Shown one piece after another: positions 44,938 through 53,390 of a stretch of DNA of 64,000 nt. Both the position numbers and the translations under genes were made by a program. Below the pieces are notes generated by a model. It made no database searches, was not told the origin of the DNA, and saw only the letters and a list, made by a program, of their open reading frames with translations. Positions within the stretch are counted from its first letter, which is position 1; each line of letters opens with the position of its first letter. Origin of the DNA: Thermoanaerobaculia bacterium (GTDB lineage Bacteria; Acidobacteriota; Thermoanaerobaculia; UBA5066); the NCBI GenBank assembly GCA_022071945.1, contig JAJVIN010000041.1, positions 59,829 through 123,828 of the forward strand, written 5' to 3'.

Positions 44938-45510
44938 TTACTCGATTGTCGAGCCGGCCTTGGCGGTCTTGATGTGTCCAAAGGCCCCCGCGTCCCAGTC
45001 GAGCCGGCCCCTGGCCTGCGACGCGAGCTTGCCCTCGGCGTTGAAGAACATCGTCTCGAGCGGACGCTTGGCATTCATCTTCGTCGTCGTGTCACCCGTG
45101 GGGTCGACGGTGATCGAGCCGGGATCCGGGGAGACGAGCTGGTTCTGGGAGAGCCATGCGTCGACGGTGGCGAAATCCGGGTCCTTCGCGATCAGGACGA
45201 ACTCGACTCCCCTGTCGGCGGCCAGGGACTTCTGCATCTCGAAGAGGCCCCGCAGCTCGGAGGCGGCATCGGGCGTCTTCGTGCTGAAGAAGTGGACGAT
45301 CAGGACCTTGCCGGGCGCGCCGACCAGGTTTCTGCCCTTCCCGTCGCGCGTCTCGACATGGAGCCGGCCGCCGGCATCCAGGTTCAGGATGCCGTGGTCG
45401 TGGTCCGGGTGCGTGGCCGGTGTGAGGGAGAGGTAGTAGGCGTATCCGATGAGGGCGAAGGCGCCGGCGAGGCAGAGACCCAGGACGGCGCGCCGCTGAG
45501 AAGTCTTCAT
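44938..45510 (-). CDS. Membrane-anchored thioredoxin-like protein lacking CxxC
   Basis: A 190-residue TlpA/redoxin-like protein. An N-terminal helix (AVLGLCLAGAFALIGYAYYL) anchors it outside the membrane, followed by a His-rich spacer (HPDHDHG). The thioredoxin-fold strand GKVLIVHFFSTKTPDA aligns with the site where TlpA has WATWCxxC, but both cysteines are missing and Ser/Thr/Lys stand there. It cannot be a dithiol oxidoreductase. The later strand VEFVLIAKDPDF and PLETMFFNAEGKL fit the fold. Located between LolA-like and PIG-L genes. Confidence 0.7.
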   Translation of the reverse strand: MKTSQRRAVLGLCLAGAFALIGYAYYLSLTPATHPDHDHGILNLDAGGRLHVETRDGKGRNLVGAPGKVLIVHFFSTKTPDAASELRGLFEMQKSLAADRGVEFVLIAKDPDFATVDAWLSQNQLVSPDPGSITVDPTGDTTTKMNAKRPLETMFFNAEGKLASQARGRLDWDAGAFGHIKTAKAGSTIE

Positions 45511-45520
45511 TGGCCCGATT

Positions 45521-46405
45521 TTACGGAGTCGCGGCCCCGGACGTGCCGACCTCGGATGAGGTCTCCACCTCGAAACTACGGAAGTTCGAGAACTCGAAAC
45601 GAAAAGAGCGGTCGAGCTTGAAGAAAAGCCCCGTCTTGCCGGCGAGGCGGAACTCGACGAGACAGGGAAACCAGAAGCCGCTTCTCGCGGGAGCTGCCTC
45701 GTATGCGATGGCGGCCGATTTCACGTTGGCGAGAAGGCCGCCGCCCACCTTCAGAGGATGGACGAGCCGGGCCTCGACCTTTCTGATCTGCAGATCGGAG
45801 GCATCGACCCAGAGGACACCGCTCAGCGAGTTCAGCGCCCGGTCGCTCAGCTTGTCCGCGAGAAGGCCGGGCCTCGGACGGAACTCGATCACATAGCACG
45901 GACGAGAGTCGATGAGGTCCTCGCCAGCCAGGTGGAAGGTGTACCGCGACAGAAGGTCCGAGAGCCGGCGAGGCCCGACGAGGACATCGTCTTCGTCTCC
46001 CTCGACCTTCTGGGGACGGGAGGCCTCACCCGCGGCACGGTCCGGCCCGCGGGAACGCCGGCGCTTCTCGTCGCCCTCGGCGGCCTCTCGCTTCTCCTCT
46101 TCGGTTGCCGGGCGGCCGTCGACCTCGACGAGCTCCCGGGTCCCTTCCTTGCCGCCCTCGGACTGGTAGGAGTAGAAGAGACGCCTTTTCGTCTTCCTGG
46201 GTCGCCCCGCGGAATCGAAATCCGTTTGGACTTCCACCTGATCGTAGGTGTAGGAAGAGAGCTTCTCCTCGGCGGCCCGCTGGCTGCGCGCCACCTTCCG
46301 GATGATCTCTTCGGGAGACGGAGGGGACGCGTGGCAGAGAGAGCCCGCGACGAGGGCCAAGATCACACCCGCGGGTCCCAGAGGCCGGTGCATGCCGCGG
46401 GTCAT
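45521..46405 (-). CDS. Exported protein with LolA/outer-membrane lipoprotein-sorting-like pattern
   Basis: A 294-residue protein with a signal peptide (VILALVAGSLCHA) and SPEEIIRKVARSQRAAEEKL, the opening seen in LolA/DUF4292-like proteins. Strands LFYSYQS, YTFHLAGED, CYVIEFRPRPG, GVLWVDASDLQIRKVEARL and FWFPCLVEFRL fit that half-barrel. A charged low-complexity insert (about 95-145) interrupts it. The start is the ATG at 46405 with GAGGAGG just upstream. Family assignment is moderate. Confidence 0.6.
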   Translation of the reverse strand: MTRGMHRPLGPAGVILALVAGSLCHASPPSPEEIIRKVARSQRAAEEKLSSYTYDQVEVQTDFDSAGRPRKTKRRLFYSYQSEGGKEGTRELVEVDGRPATEEEKREAAEGDEKRRRSRGPDRAAGEASRPQKVEGDEDDVLVGPRRLSDLLSRYTFHLAGEDLIDSRPCYVIEFRPRPGLLADKLSDRALNSLSGVLWVDASDLQIRKVEARLVHPLKVGGGLLANVKSAAIAYEAAPARSGFWFPCLVEFRLAGKTGLFFKLDRSFRFEFSNFRSFEVETSSEVGTSGAATP

Positions 46406-46554
46406 TGCCTCCTCGCGTCCATCCTGCAAGGCTACGCCGGGGAACGGGGATTGGTTGAGGGGCGCGCGCGGCTGAATCCGGCGGACCGTTTGTTTCGAAG
46501 GTAAGAACGGGTCTCCTCCATCCCGAGTGGCGGGAGACCGCGGGAGAACGGTTG

Positions 46555-47439
46555 ATGAAGGTGGTTCTGACGGGCGGGTCCGGGTTCATAGGCCGGGCGC
46601 TCACCGCCGAGCTCTTGAAAAAGGGTCACGAGGTCGTGATCGTGAGCCGGAATCCGGTAGCGGGTGCTCGTCCGGGGGTCACCCAGGAGAGCTGGGGTGC
46701 GGTCGCGAGGGCCCTCGACGGCGCCGGCGCCATCGTCAACCTCGCGGGAGAGCCGGTCGCCCAGAGATGGACCAAGGCCGTAAAAGACCGAATCCGCACG
46801 AGCCGGCTGGGCGCTCTGGGCCGGCTCGCTGAAGGTGTGAGGTCCGCGTCGAGGAGACCCTCCGTCCTCGTTTCCGCCTCCGCGATCGGCTACTACGGCG
46901 ATCGTGGCGACGAGACCTTGACCGAGGAGAGCCCGGCGGGCTCGGGGTTCCTTCCGGCGACCTGCGTGGAATGGGAAGCAGCCGCGGCCCGATTCCCCGA
47001 GTTGGGCGTCAGGACCGCCGTCGTGAGGATCGGACTCGTCCTCGGCAGGGAAGGTGGAGCGCTCGCCAAGATGCTCCCCGTCTTCAGGCTGGGGGGCGGA
47101 GGGCCGCTCGGGAATGGCCAGCAGTGGATGTCCTGGATTCACCTCGAGGATCTCGTGAGGCTCCTGATCTTCCCGCTCGAGAATCAGGCCGTTCAGGGAT
47201 CGCTCAACGGAACGTCTCCGGCTCCGGTCCGGAATCGCGAGTTCACCGTCGAGCTTGCGCGGGCCCTTTCGCGTCCGGCCTTCTTGCCGGCACCGGCCTT
47301 CGGGCTCAGGCTCGTGCTCGGCGAGATGGCCAGCGTCCTTCTGGAGAGCCAGAAGGTCCTGCCGGAACGGACGACGCAGCTCGGCTTCGAATTCCGCTTC
47401 CAGACTCTCGGCCCCGCCCTGTCCGACCTCGTGGGCTGA
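46555..47439 (+). CDS. TIGR01777 family NAD-dependent epimerase/sugar-nucleotide-like protein
   Basis: A 294-residue short-chain dehydrogenase-like protein (YfcH/SulA type). The Rossmann motif GGSGFIGRALTAELLKKGHEVVIVSRN is followed by NLAGEPV, SASAIGYYGDRGDETLTE, and a C-terminal DUF1731-like tail (LGEMASVLLESQKVLPERT). Its biochemical role is unknown in most species. ATG at 46555 has GGAG about 9 bases upstream; the TTG one codon earlier is an alternative. Confidence 0.9.
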   Translation: MKVVLTGGSGFIGRALTAELLKKGHEVVIVSRNPVAGARPGVTQESWGAVARALDGAGAIVNLAGEPVAQRWTKAVKDRIRTSRLGALGRLAEGVRSASRRPSVLVSASAIGYYGDRGDETLTEESPAGSGFLPATCVEWEAAAARFPELGVRTAVVRIGLVLGREGGALAKMLPVFRLGGGGPLGNGQQWMSWIHLEDLVRLLIFPLENQAVQGSLNGTSPAPVRNREFTVELARALSRPAFLPAPAFGLRLVLGEMASVLLESQKVLPERTTQLGFEFRFQTLGPALSDLVG

Positions 47440-47451
47440 CGGGCCGGAGCC

Positions 47452-49008
47452 TCACTCCGGGACAGCCTCGACGAGGAGCCGCAGCGAGTCGGCTCTCGGT
47501 TCCCAGGTGACGCCCTCCTCCACGAAGAGCGTCTCCTCGTCGTTGAGGAGCGGGATCGCGACGTAGGAAGAGACCGCCTCGCGCATCACCTTCTGCAGAA
47601 GGCGCTTTCTCACGAGGGGGTCCATCTCGCGGCCGGCTTCCTCGATCGCTTCGTCCAGACCCGGAATCGGGTTCACGTCATAGCCGACGTTGCTCTTTCC
47701 GTACCCGGTCTCGGGGACCTTCGAGTGGAGCCACCGCTCGAAGAACTCCTGGGCATCCCCGGTCCGGCACGAGTGGCGGATCAGGTGCAGGGCGGGCGCC
47801 CTCACGGGCACCGAGACCCCTCCTGTAGCCTCGTCGGGCGGGTACACGACGTTGACGCTGAATCCGGCAGCCGAAAGATCCCGGGCGATCGGGGCCCCGA
47901 TCTCCGCCATGGCGGACCGCACGACCAGGGTGATCGCGCGAGCCTCGGGGGGAATGACCTCGGTGATGACCTTTCGCCCCTCTTCGGGAGAGTACTCGGG
48001 AGAAGCGAGGGACGGATCGAATCCGAAAACGTGCGGAGGAACGAACTGGCTGGCCTCGGAGCGGTCGGAGAGCCCGAGCTCCTTGCGGAGTTTCCGGTAA
48101 TCGATGACCCTCGAAACCGCCTCCCGGACCCGCCTGTCGAGAAACGGGTTCGGCGGGGAAGACGATTCCGGACCCGCGGCCGGGTCCCTCAGGTCGAACG
48201 CCAGGAGGGAGACCGAGAGGGTGAGCGTCCGGTGAGGCGTTGCGACCTTCAAGGCGCTCGCGTAGAGGCCGGAAGTCGGGCGCAGAAAGAAGGCGAGTCT
48301 CGTGTCGGGGGGAAGGGTGGACTTCAATCCGTCGTCATACGAGCGGGCGAGAAACGAGGCTCGCGCTATCTCACCTCTCGGCCCCCAGTACCCCTCGAAA
48401 CTCGCGAGCTCGACAGACTCACCTTTCTTCCAGCTCGCGAGAACATACGGACCCGTCCCGCAGGCCTCTTGGACATGGGGGTCTTGATCCGCTCTTTCCA
48501 GAAAGCCCCTCGGGGCAATGAAGACACTCCGCACTCGGGGCAGGAGGAAGCCGTCCGGGTGCCTGGTTGTCAGGCGGACCCGCTGCCCGCCGACCGCCTC
48601 CACGCTGGCGACGTTGGAGAGATAGCTCCTAAGGTACGACTTCGGATGAGTCAGGGCACGCTCGATGCTGAAGGCGACATCCGAGGCGGTCAGAACCCCG
48701 CCGCAGTGAAAGGCAACACCCGGACGAATCTGGAATTCCCACGTCAGCTCGTCCACGTTCTTCCACGAGGTCGCAAGCCCCGGGACGAGCGAGTGGTTCT
48801 TGTCGAAGCCGACGAGTGCTTCGTAGACATTGGAGAAGACGTTGTGTGTCTGCCAGGAAAGGGCCGTGGTGTGAGGATCGAGCCCCCTTATGTCCTGGCC
48901 GTTGAGGTAAACGATCGAGACCGGCTTCTTCTCCTTACGGCGGCAGGCAGAGCCCCCTACCAGGAAGCCCGCCAGGAGGAGGAGCAAGAGCCGAAGAGAG
49001 AGCCGCAC
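47452..49008 (-). CDS. ABC transporter substrate-binding lipoprotein (family 5, peptide/nickel type)
   Basis: A 518-residue protein. The signal ends in LVGGSAC, a lipobox-like site. LDPHTTALSWQTHNVFSNVYEALV, LVPGLATSWKN, FEFQIRPGVAFHCG (read as WEFQIRPGVAFHCGG) and the SBP_bac_5 order LTASDVAFSIERAL ... SVFIAPRGF identify the oligopeptide-binding family. No permease or ATPase genes are adjacent, so it is an orphan. Start GTG at 49008, without a clear Shine-Dalgarno. Convergent with the TIGR01777 gene. Confidence 0.88.
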   Translation of the reverse strand: MRLSLRLLLLLLAGFLVGGSACRRKEKKPVSIVYLNGQDIRGLDPHTTALSWQTHNVFSNVYEALVGFDKNHSLVPGLATSWKNVDELTWEFQIRPGVAFHCGGVLTASDVAFSIERALTHPKSYLRSYLSNVASVEAVGGQRVRLTTRHPDGFLLPRVRSVFIAPRGFLERADQDPHVQEACGTGPYVLASWKKGESVELASFEGYWGPRGEIARASFLARSYDDGLKSTLPPDTRLAFFLRPTSGLYASALKVATPHRTLTLSVSLLAFDLRDPAAGPESSSPPNPFLDRRVREAVSRVIDYRKLRKELGLSDRSEASQFVPPHVFGFDPSLASPEYSPEEGRKVITEVIPPEARAITLVVRSAMAEIGAPIARDLSAAGFSVNVVYPPDEATGGVSVPVRAPALHLIRHSCRTGDAQEFFERWLHSKVPETGYGKSNVGYDVNPIPGLDEAIEEAGREMDPLVRKRLLQKVMREAVSSYVAIPLLNDEETLFVEEGVTWEPRADSLRLLVEAVPE

Positions 49009-49140
49009 GGCCTGTGATTCTCGTCACAAACCCTACCAGAAGGAAGCCCCGGGTGGCTGGAAGGTGGACTTCCAACCTTGATCCGCCGCGAGGAGTGGCC
49101 CATCATCGCCGCTCATTTCTCGCGAGGAGTCGATTGATAC

Positions 49141-51258
49141 ATGGGTTTTCTTGACCGGATTCGCCGTCCCGTTCTTGTCCTCTCGGCCGCTCTTTTTCTG
49201 GGCACCTCCGATGTGAGAGCCGCCCGGTGGCTCGTGGTCAGCTCCGCCAACGCACCGGGAGACAAGGAAACCCAGTGGCGGACGGACTTCACCGGGATCA
49301 ACCCGAACGCCACGGACGCCGCCGTCAAGGTGACGCTCTTGCCGCCGGGCGGGGACAACTCCGCCCTCGACATCAACGCGGACGTCACCCTGCCCGCCCG
49401 CGGCCAGAACTCGATCCCGAACGTGCTCCAGAGTCTCTTCTCGCGCGGAGGGTCAGGTGCTCTGCTGTTGGATTCAGCCGCCTCGGGCCTCGTCCTGACG
49501 AGCCGGACCTACAACCAGCAGACCGACCGGCAGTACGGAATGCTGCTGCCCGCCATTCCCGAGGCGGAGATCCTGCAGGCGAACGAAACCGGGCACATCA
49601 TCTTCGTCGCTGATTCGAGCCGGTACCGGACGAACATCATCTACGTCAACGCCTCGGCCACGTCCGGAAAGATCACGACGACTCTCTACGACCGCAACAA
49701 CAACGCGATTGGCATGCTGTCGCGGGACGTGCCGCCCTACGGCCAGGGGCAGTTCAACGCCTTCTCGGCAACGGGCGCTCCGAGCACGACGGGAGCGCGG
49801 GCCGAAGTGACCGGCACGGTCGCCTTCGCCGCGGTCGCAACGGTCATCGATGCCAACACAGGCGATCCCTTCGCGGTCTTCGCCCGGCGCGGCGCCACGG
49901 CATCGTCGGATCTCCTCCTCCCGGCCGCCGTCCACGACACGGGGGACAAGGGCTCGAAGTTCCGCTCCGACGTCCGGATCTTCAACCCGGGAAGCGACGC
50001 GGCGACGGTCACGCTCTCGTTCTACCCGCGCGGCGACAGCACGGCGTCTCCGGAGACCCGCACCGTTCCGATCCCCGGAAAGGGGCTCGCCGTTCTCGAC
50101 GACATCCTTCTCGAGACGTTCCAGAGGGAGAAGGCGGCCGGCGCGGTGCGGATGAGCTCCACCAGGCCGATCATGGCCGTCTCGAGCACCTACAACGAGG
50201 CTCCCGAGGGAACGTCCGGGCAGGATCTCCCCGCCATCGCGGTCGATCAGCTCATCAACGCCGGCGACGTCGCGCGGCTCTCGTCCCTGATCGGCGGCGC
50301 CTTCCGGACGAACCTCCTGCTCGTCAACCCCTCCGCGACGCCGCTGACCCTCTCGCTGACGATGAAGTCCACCGGCGGGCAGGAGCTCGCGAAGAAGAAC
50401 TTCGAGCTGAAGGCCCAGTCGATGGATCAGATCAACAAGCTCATCACCGACTACTTCGGCCTCCCGGCCGACACGAGCGGATTCCTCGAGGTGACGACGG
50501 TGAGCGGAGCCCGGGGCGAGTCACCCCAGGCCGACCCGGTGAAGTACTGGGTGACCGCGACCGTCATCGAGAACACGTCGAACGACCCCTTCCAGGTGAC
50601 CCCCTCCATCGAGCGCAAGCCGACTCCGCCTGGCGGCGGCGACTGCGCGACTTTCAAGATGCCGCGGACCGGGCTGAAGATCACTTACAACGCCACGTCG
50701 CCGAGTGGCGGCGGGGAAACGACGACGACGTACACCTCGGTTAGCGAAACCCACACCGAGGCCCAATCGGTGTCCCCGGGCCCGTACGGTCCCATCAACT
50801 CGACGAGCTTTCTCGACTACGAGCTCGTCGACTCGCCGTATCAGGGATTCCTGCTTCTCAAGCGAGTCGAGATCCGGACGCAAGTTCCCGTTCTCGGACA
50901 GCTGTCCGTCGTCGTGACGTTCTCGCCGAATCTCCTCTTTGGTCCGGGCCGCCAGTGGTGCACCGGGATGAAGTGGGACACCCCGAGCGTCACAGAGACG
51001 GTCGTGACGACGCCGCCTGGAACGACGACGACTTTCCAGAGCCCCGCTTTCACGGGGGAGGTCATCGCGGCCAACACGCAGATCACCGTCGCGGCGGGCA
51101 CCTTCGCCGTCGGACATTCCCGGATCCCGGTCTGGACGGCAGACGGCATCGCCGTGTCCGAAGTCTGGACCTCGATCGAGCACGGCGTCGCGGTCAAGCA
51201 GGTCACGACCCTTCCCAAGGGCGGAATCGAAACGGTGGAATTGGTCAAGATCGAGTAG
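49141..51258 (+). CDS. Secreted multi-module protein of unknown function
   Basis: A 705-residue exported protein with a signal peptide (VLVLSAALFLGTSDVRA). Residues about 25-500 hold at least three copies of an adhesion-like module: each begins with a TDF/RSDV/RTNL strand followed by NPNAT/NPGSD/NPSAT, a TVTLSFYPRG-type strand, and a later AxxATVIDANTGDPF or TATVIENTSNDPF strand. The last 200 residues are a different beta-rich domain (GLKITYNATSPSGGGETTT, TLPKGGIETVELV). The module resembles those at the end of the beta-helix protein. GAGGAG precedes the ATG by about 12 bases. The next gene, an amidase, follows 28 bases later. Confidence 0.7.
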   Translation: MGFLDRIRRPVLVLSAALFLGTSDVRAARWLVVSSANAPGDKETQWRTDFTGINPNATDAAVKVTLLPPGGDNSALDINADVTLPARGQNSIPNVLQSLFSRGGSGALLLDSAASGLVLTSRTYNQQTDRQYGMLLPAIPEAEILQANETGHIIFVADSSRYRTNIIYVNASATSGKITTTLYDRNNNAIGMLSRDVPPYGQGQFNAFSATGAPSTTGARAEVTGTVAFAAVATVIDANTGDPFAVFARRGATASSDLLLPAAVHDTGDKGSKFRSDVRIFNPGSDAATVTLSFYPRGDSTASPETRTVPIPGKGLAVLDDILLETFQREKAAGAVRMSSTRPIMAVSSTYNEAPEGTSGQDLPAIAVDQLINAGDVARLSSLIGGAFRTNLLLVNPSATPLTLSLTMKSTGGQELAKKNFELKAQSMDQINKLITDYFGLPADTSGFLEVTTVSGARGESPQADPVKYWVTATVIENTSNDPFQVTPSIERKPTPPGGGDCATFKMPRTGLKITYNATSPSGGGETTTTYTSVSETHTEAQSVSPGPYGPINSTSFLDYELVDSPYQGFLLLKRVEIRTQVPVLGQLSVVVTFSPNLLFGPGRQWCTGMKWDTPSVTETVVTTPPGTTTTFQSPAFTGEVIAANTQITVAAGTFAVGHSRIPVWTADGIAVSEVWTSIEHGVAVKQVTTLPKGGIETVELVKIE

Positions 51259-51286
51259 CAAGATAGGCCGGCGGCAAGGAGATCGC

Positions 51287-53011
51287 ATGACGTCACGTCT
51301 CGTGAGACGCCGGTTCCTGAAAACAGCGACTATCCTCTCGGGCTCGGCCGTCTTCGGCCGGGCCCTTCTTTCTCTGGCCGGGGAAGAAGCGAAGGTCACT
51401 CCCGAGCTGATCCGGCAGGCCGAGTGGATCTCGGGGCTGACGTTCAGCGAGGCTGACCGCCAGCTGATGCTCAGCGACATCAACGACACGGCAGAGGGCA
51501 CCCGGAAGCTCCGAGAGCTGAAGCTCGACAACAGCGTTCCCCCCGCCTTCACCCTTCGCCCGATCGTGCCGCCCCCGGCTCCGGCCGCCGCCGCGCACTC
51601 GCGGAAGAAGGGGCCGGCGGCCGCGCGGCCCGCGTCCGATGACGACCTCGCCTTTGCGACGGCCGCCACCCTGTCTCGTCTCATCGAGCAGAAGAAGATC
51701 TCCTCGCTCGAGCTGACGAAGCTCTACCTCTCCAGGATCAAGCGCTTCGACCCCGAGCTGGCAGCCGTCATCACCGTGACGGAGGACCTCGCGCTCAAGG
51801 CGGCCGAGAAGGCGGACGCGGAGAGGGCGAAAGGCACGATCCGGTCACCGTTGCACGGAATCCCGTGGGCGGCAAAGGACCTGATCGCCGTGCCGGGGTA
51901 CAAGACCACCTGGGGATCCGTTCCGTTCAAGGATCAAGTCCGCCCGGAAAAAGCGACGGTCGTCGCCAGGCTCGAGGAGGCAGGCGCCGTCCTCGTGGCC
52001 AAAACGGCCGTGGGTGAGCTGGCATGGGGGGACGTCTGGTTTGGCGGAACCACGAAGAACCCGTGGAAGACCGATCAGGGTTCGAGCGGGTCGTCCGCGG
52101 GATCGGCGTCGGGAACGTCCGCGGCCCTCTTCGGATTCGCCCTCGGGACCGAGACCTGGGGAAGCATCGTCTCCCCGTGCACGCGCTGCGGCGTCAGCGG
52201 CCTCCGCCCGACGTTCGGCCGGGTGAGCCGTCACGGAGTGATGGCCCTCTCCTGGACGATGGACAAGCTCGGCCCGATCGCGCGGTCCGTCGAGGACCTC
52301 GCCCTGGTGTTCGGTGCCATCCAGGGTGCCGATCCGGCGGATCCGTGGAGCCAGGCCGCTCCCTTCGGCTTCCGTGGCCCCGCGTCTCTCAAGGGGATGC
52401 GGATCGGATTCGTCCCCGAGTACTTCGAGGCCGACCGTTCGAAGGACGCGAAGACCCCCGAGGAGAAGCAAAGCGCTCTCGACTGGATGAAGAACGACCG
52501 TCGAGTGCTCGAGGTTCTGAAATCCCTCGGCGCGGAGCTCGTCCCGGTCACGATGCCGTCCAAGCTCCCGGTCTCGGCCTTGGCGCAGATCCTGACGGCG
52601 GAAGCCGCCACATGCTTTGACGACTTGACGAGAAGCGGAAGGCTCGGCGAGATGGTGAGGCAGACGGAGGACGCCTGGCCCAACGTGTTCCGGCAGGGCC
52701 AGCTCGTCCCGGCAGTCTCGTACCTGAGGGCGATGCGTGTACGGACGCTCCTCATGCAGGAAATGGAGAAGAGTCTGGGAGACCTCCGGACCTATGTCGT
52801 GCCGTCGTACGGAGGGGACCACCTCCTGATGACGAACCTGACGGGGCATCCGGCGGTCGTCGTGCCCAACGGCTTCCGTTCGGGGAACGGGACGCCCACG
52901 AGCATCACGTTCATGGGGAGGCTCTGGGCGGACGACGAGGTGCTTTCGGTTGCGGCGGCCTACCAGGCGGCAACGGACTTCCACCTGAAGCGACCGCCGC
53001 TGAAAGGGTAG
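51287..53011 (+). CDS. Amidase (amidase signature family), Tat-exported
   Basis: A 574-residue enzyme. A Tat-like signal (RRRFLKTATILSG) is followed by a spacer of about 85 residues and the amidase-signature domain: catalytic Lys in HGIPWAAKDLI (about residue 197), cis-Ser in GSSGSSAGSASG and nucleophile Ser in TWGSIVSPCTR. It hydrolyses amide bonds, likely in the periplasm; the substrate is unclear. AAGGAG lies upstream of the ATG. It probably shares a transcript with the module protein upstream. Confidence 0.92.
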   Translation: MTSRLVRRRFLKTATILSGSAVFGRALLSLAGEEAKVTPELIRQAEWISGLTFSEADRQLMLSDINDTAEGTRKLRELKLDNSVPPAFTLRPIVPPPAPAAAAHSRKKGPAAARPASDDDLAFATAATLSRLIEQKKISSLELTKLYLSRIKRFDPELAAVITVTEDLALKAAEKADAERAKGTIRSPLHGIPWAAKDLIAVPGYKTTWGSVPFKDQVRPEKATVVARLEEAGAVLVAKTAVGELAWGDVWFGGTTKNPWKTDQGSSGSSAGSASGTSAALFGFALGTETWGSIVSPCTRCGVSGLRPTFGRVSRHGVMALSWTMDKLGPIARSVEDLALVFGAIQGADPADPWSQAAPFGFRGPASLKGMRIGFVPEYFEADRSKDAKTPEEKQSALDWMKNDRRVLEVLKSLGAELVPVTMPSKLPVSALAQILTAEAATCFDDLTRSGRLGEMVRQTEDAWPNVFRQGQLVPAVSYLRAMRVRTLLMQEMEKSLGDLRTYVVPSYGGDHLLMTNLTGHPAVVVPNGFRSGNGTPTSITFMGRLWADDEVLSVAAAYQAATDFHLKRPPLKG

Positions 53012-53061
53012 GCACCCAGAGCGGCCGCCCCCCCGGGGTCAGCAGCGGGGGTAACGAAAAT

Positions 53062-53305
53062 ATCTGTCCCCGAAAACTGCCTGTTCCTGAAAGGCTTGCC
53101 CTGAGAAATGCCTGTCCCTGATGCTGGAGAACTTCCACGTTCAGACCGTGCGCGATGCCGGAGAACGCTCCTGAAGATTGCCTGTCCCTGAAACCCCCTG
53201 AAACCCCTTGAAGCCCCTAGATCCGTTGAAACCCCTCTGAAAATTGCCTGTCCCTGAAACGCTGCTGAAACGCTGAAAAGACGTTCCATGCCTGTCCCCA
53301 AAAGC
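53062..53305 (+). repeat. Degenerate direct-repeat region built on TGCCTGTCCCTGAAA
   Basis: The 379-base gap 53012-53390 has no gene. Variants of TGCCTGTCCCTGAAA occur near 53078, 53108, 53178, 53244 and 53289, and related TCTGTCCCCGAAAA at 53064. Short GAAACCCC-type strings fill the spacing. Irregular spacing and drift argue against CRISPR. A patatin gene fragment is embedded (53127-53163). Confidence 0.75.
53127..53163 (+). pseudogene. Fragment of a patatin-type gene
   Basis: Thirty-seven bases match the downstream patatin gene at 54075-54111 with three differences, in the same frame, encoding ENFHVQTVRDAG versus ENFPVQTARDAG. This is the strongly conserved block after the catalytic Asp in the patatin family. 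It is too long and specific to be chance, so it is a relic of a second patatin copy or of a local duplication, now inside the repeat array. Confidence 0.7.
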
Positions 53306-53390
53306 GCGCCCAAAAGCGCGGTTGCCACCCGGGGCCGCTTCCGGGATCCAAGAGGGTCATTTGGGCGCGACTGCCTGTAATCTTGCTGGC

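Noticed and set aside
53062..53305. Possible CRISPR array
   Set aside because: Repeats are short, diverged and irregularly spaced, spacers repeat each other, and there are no cas genes.
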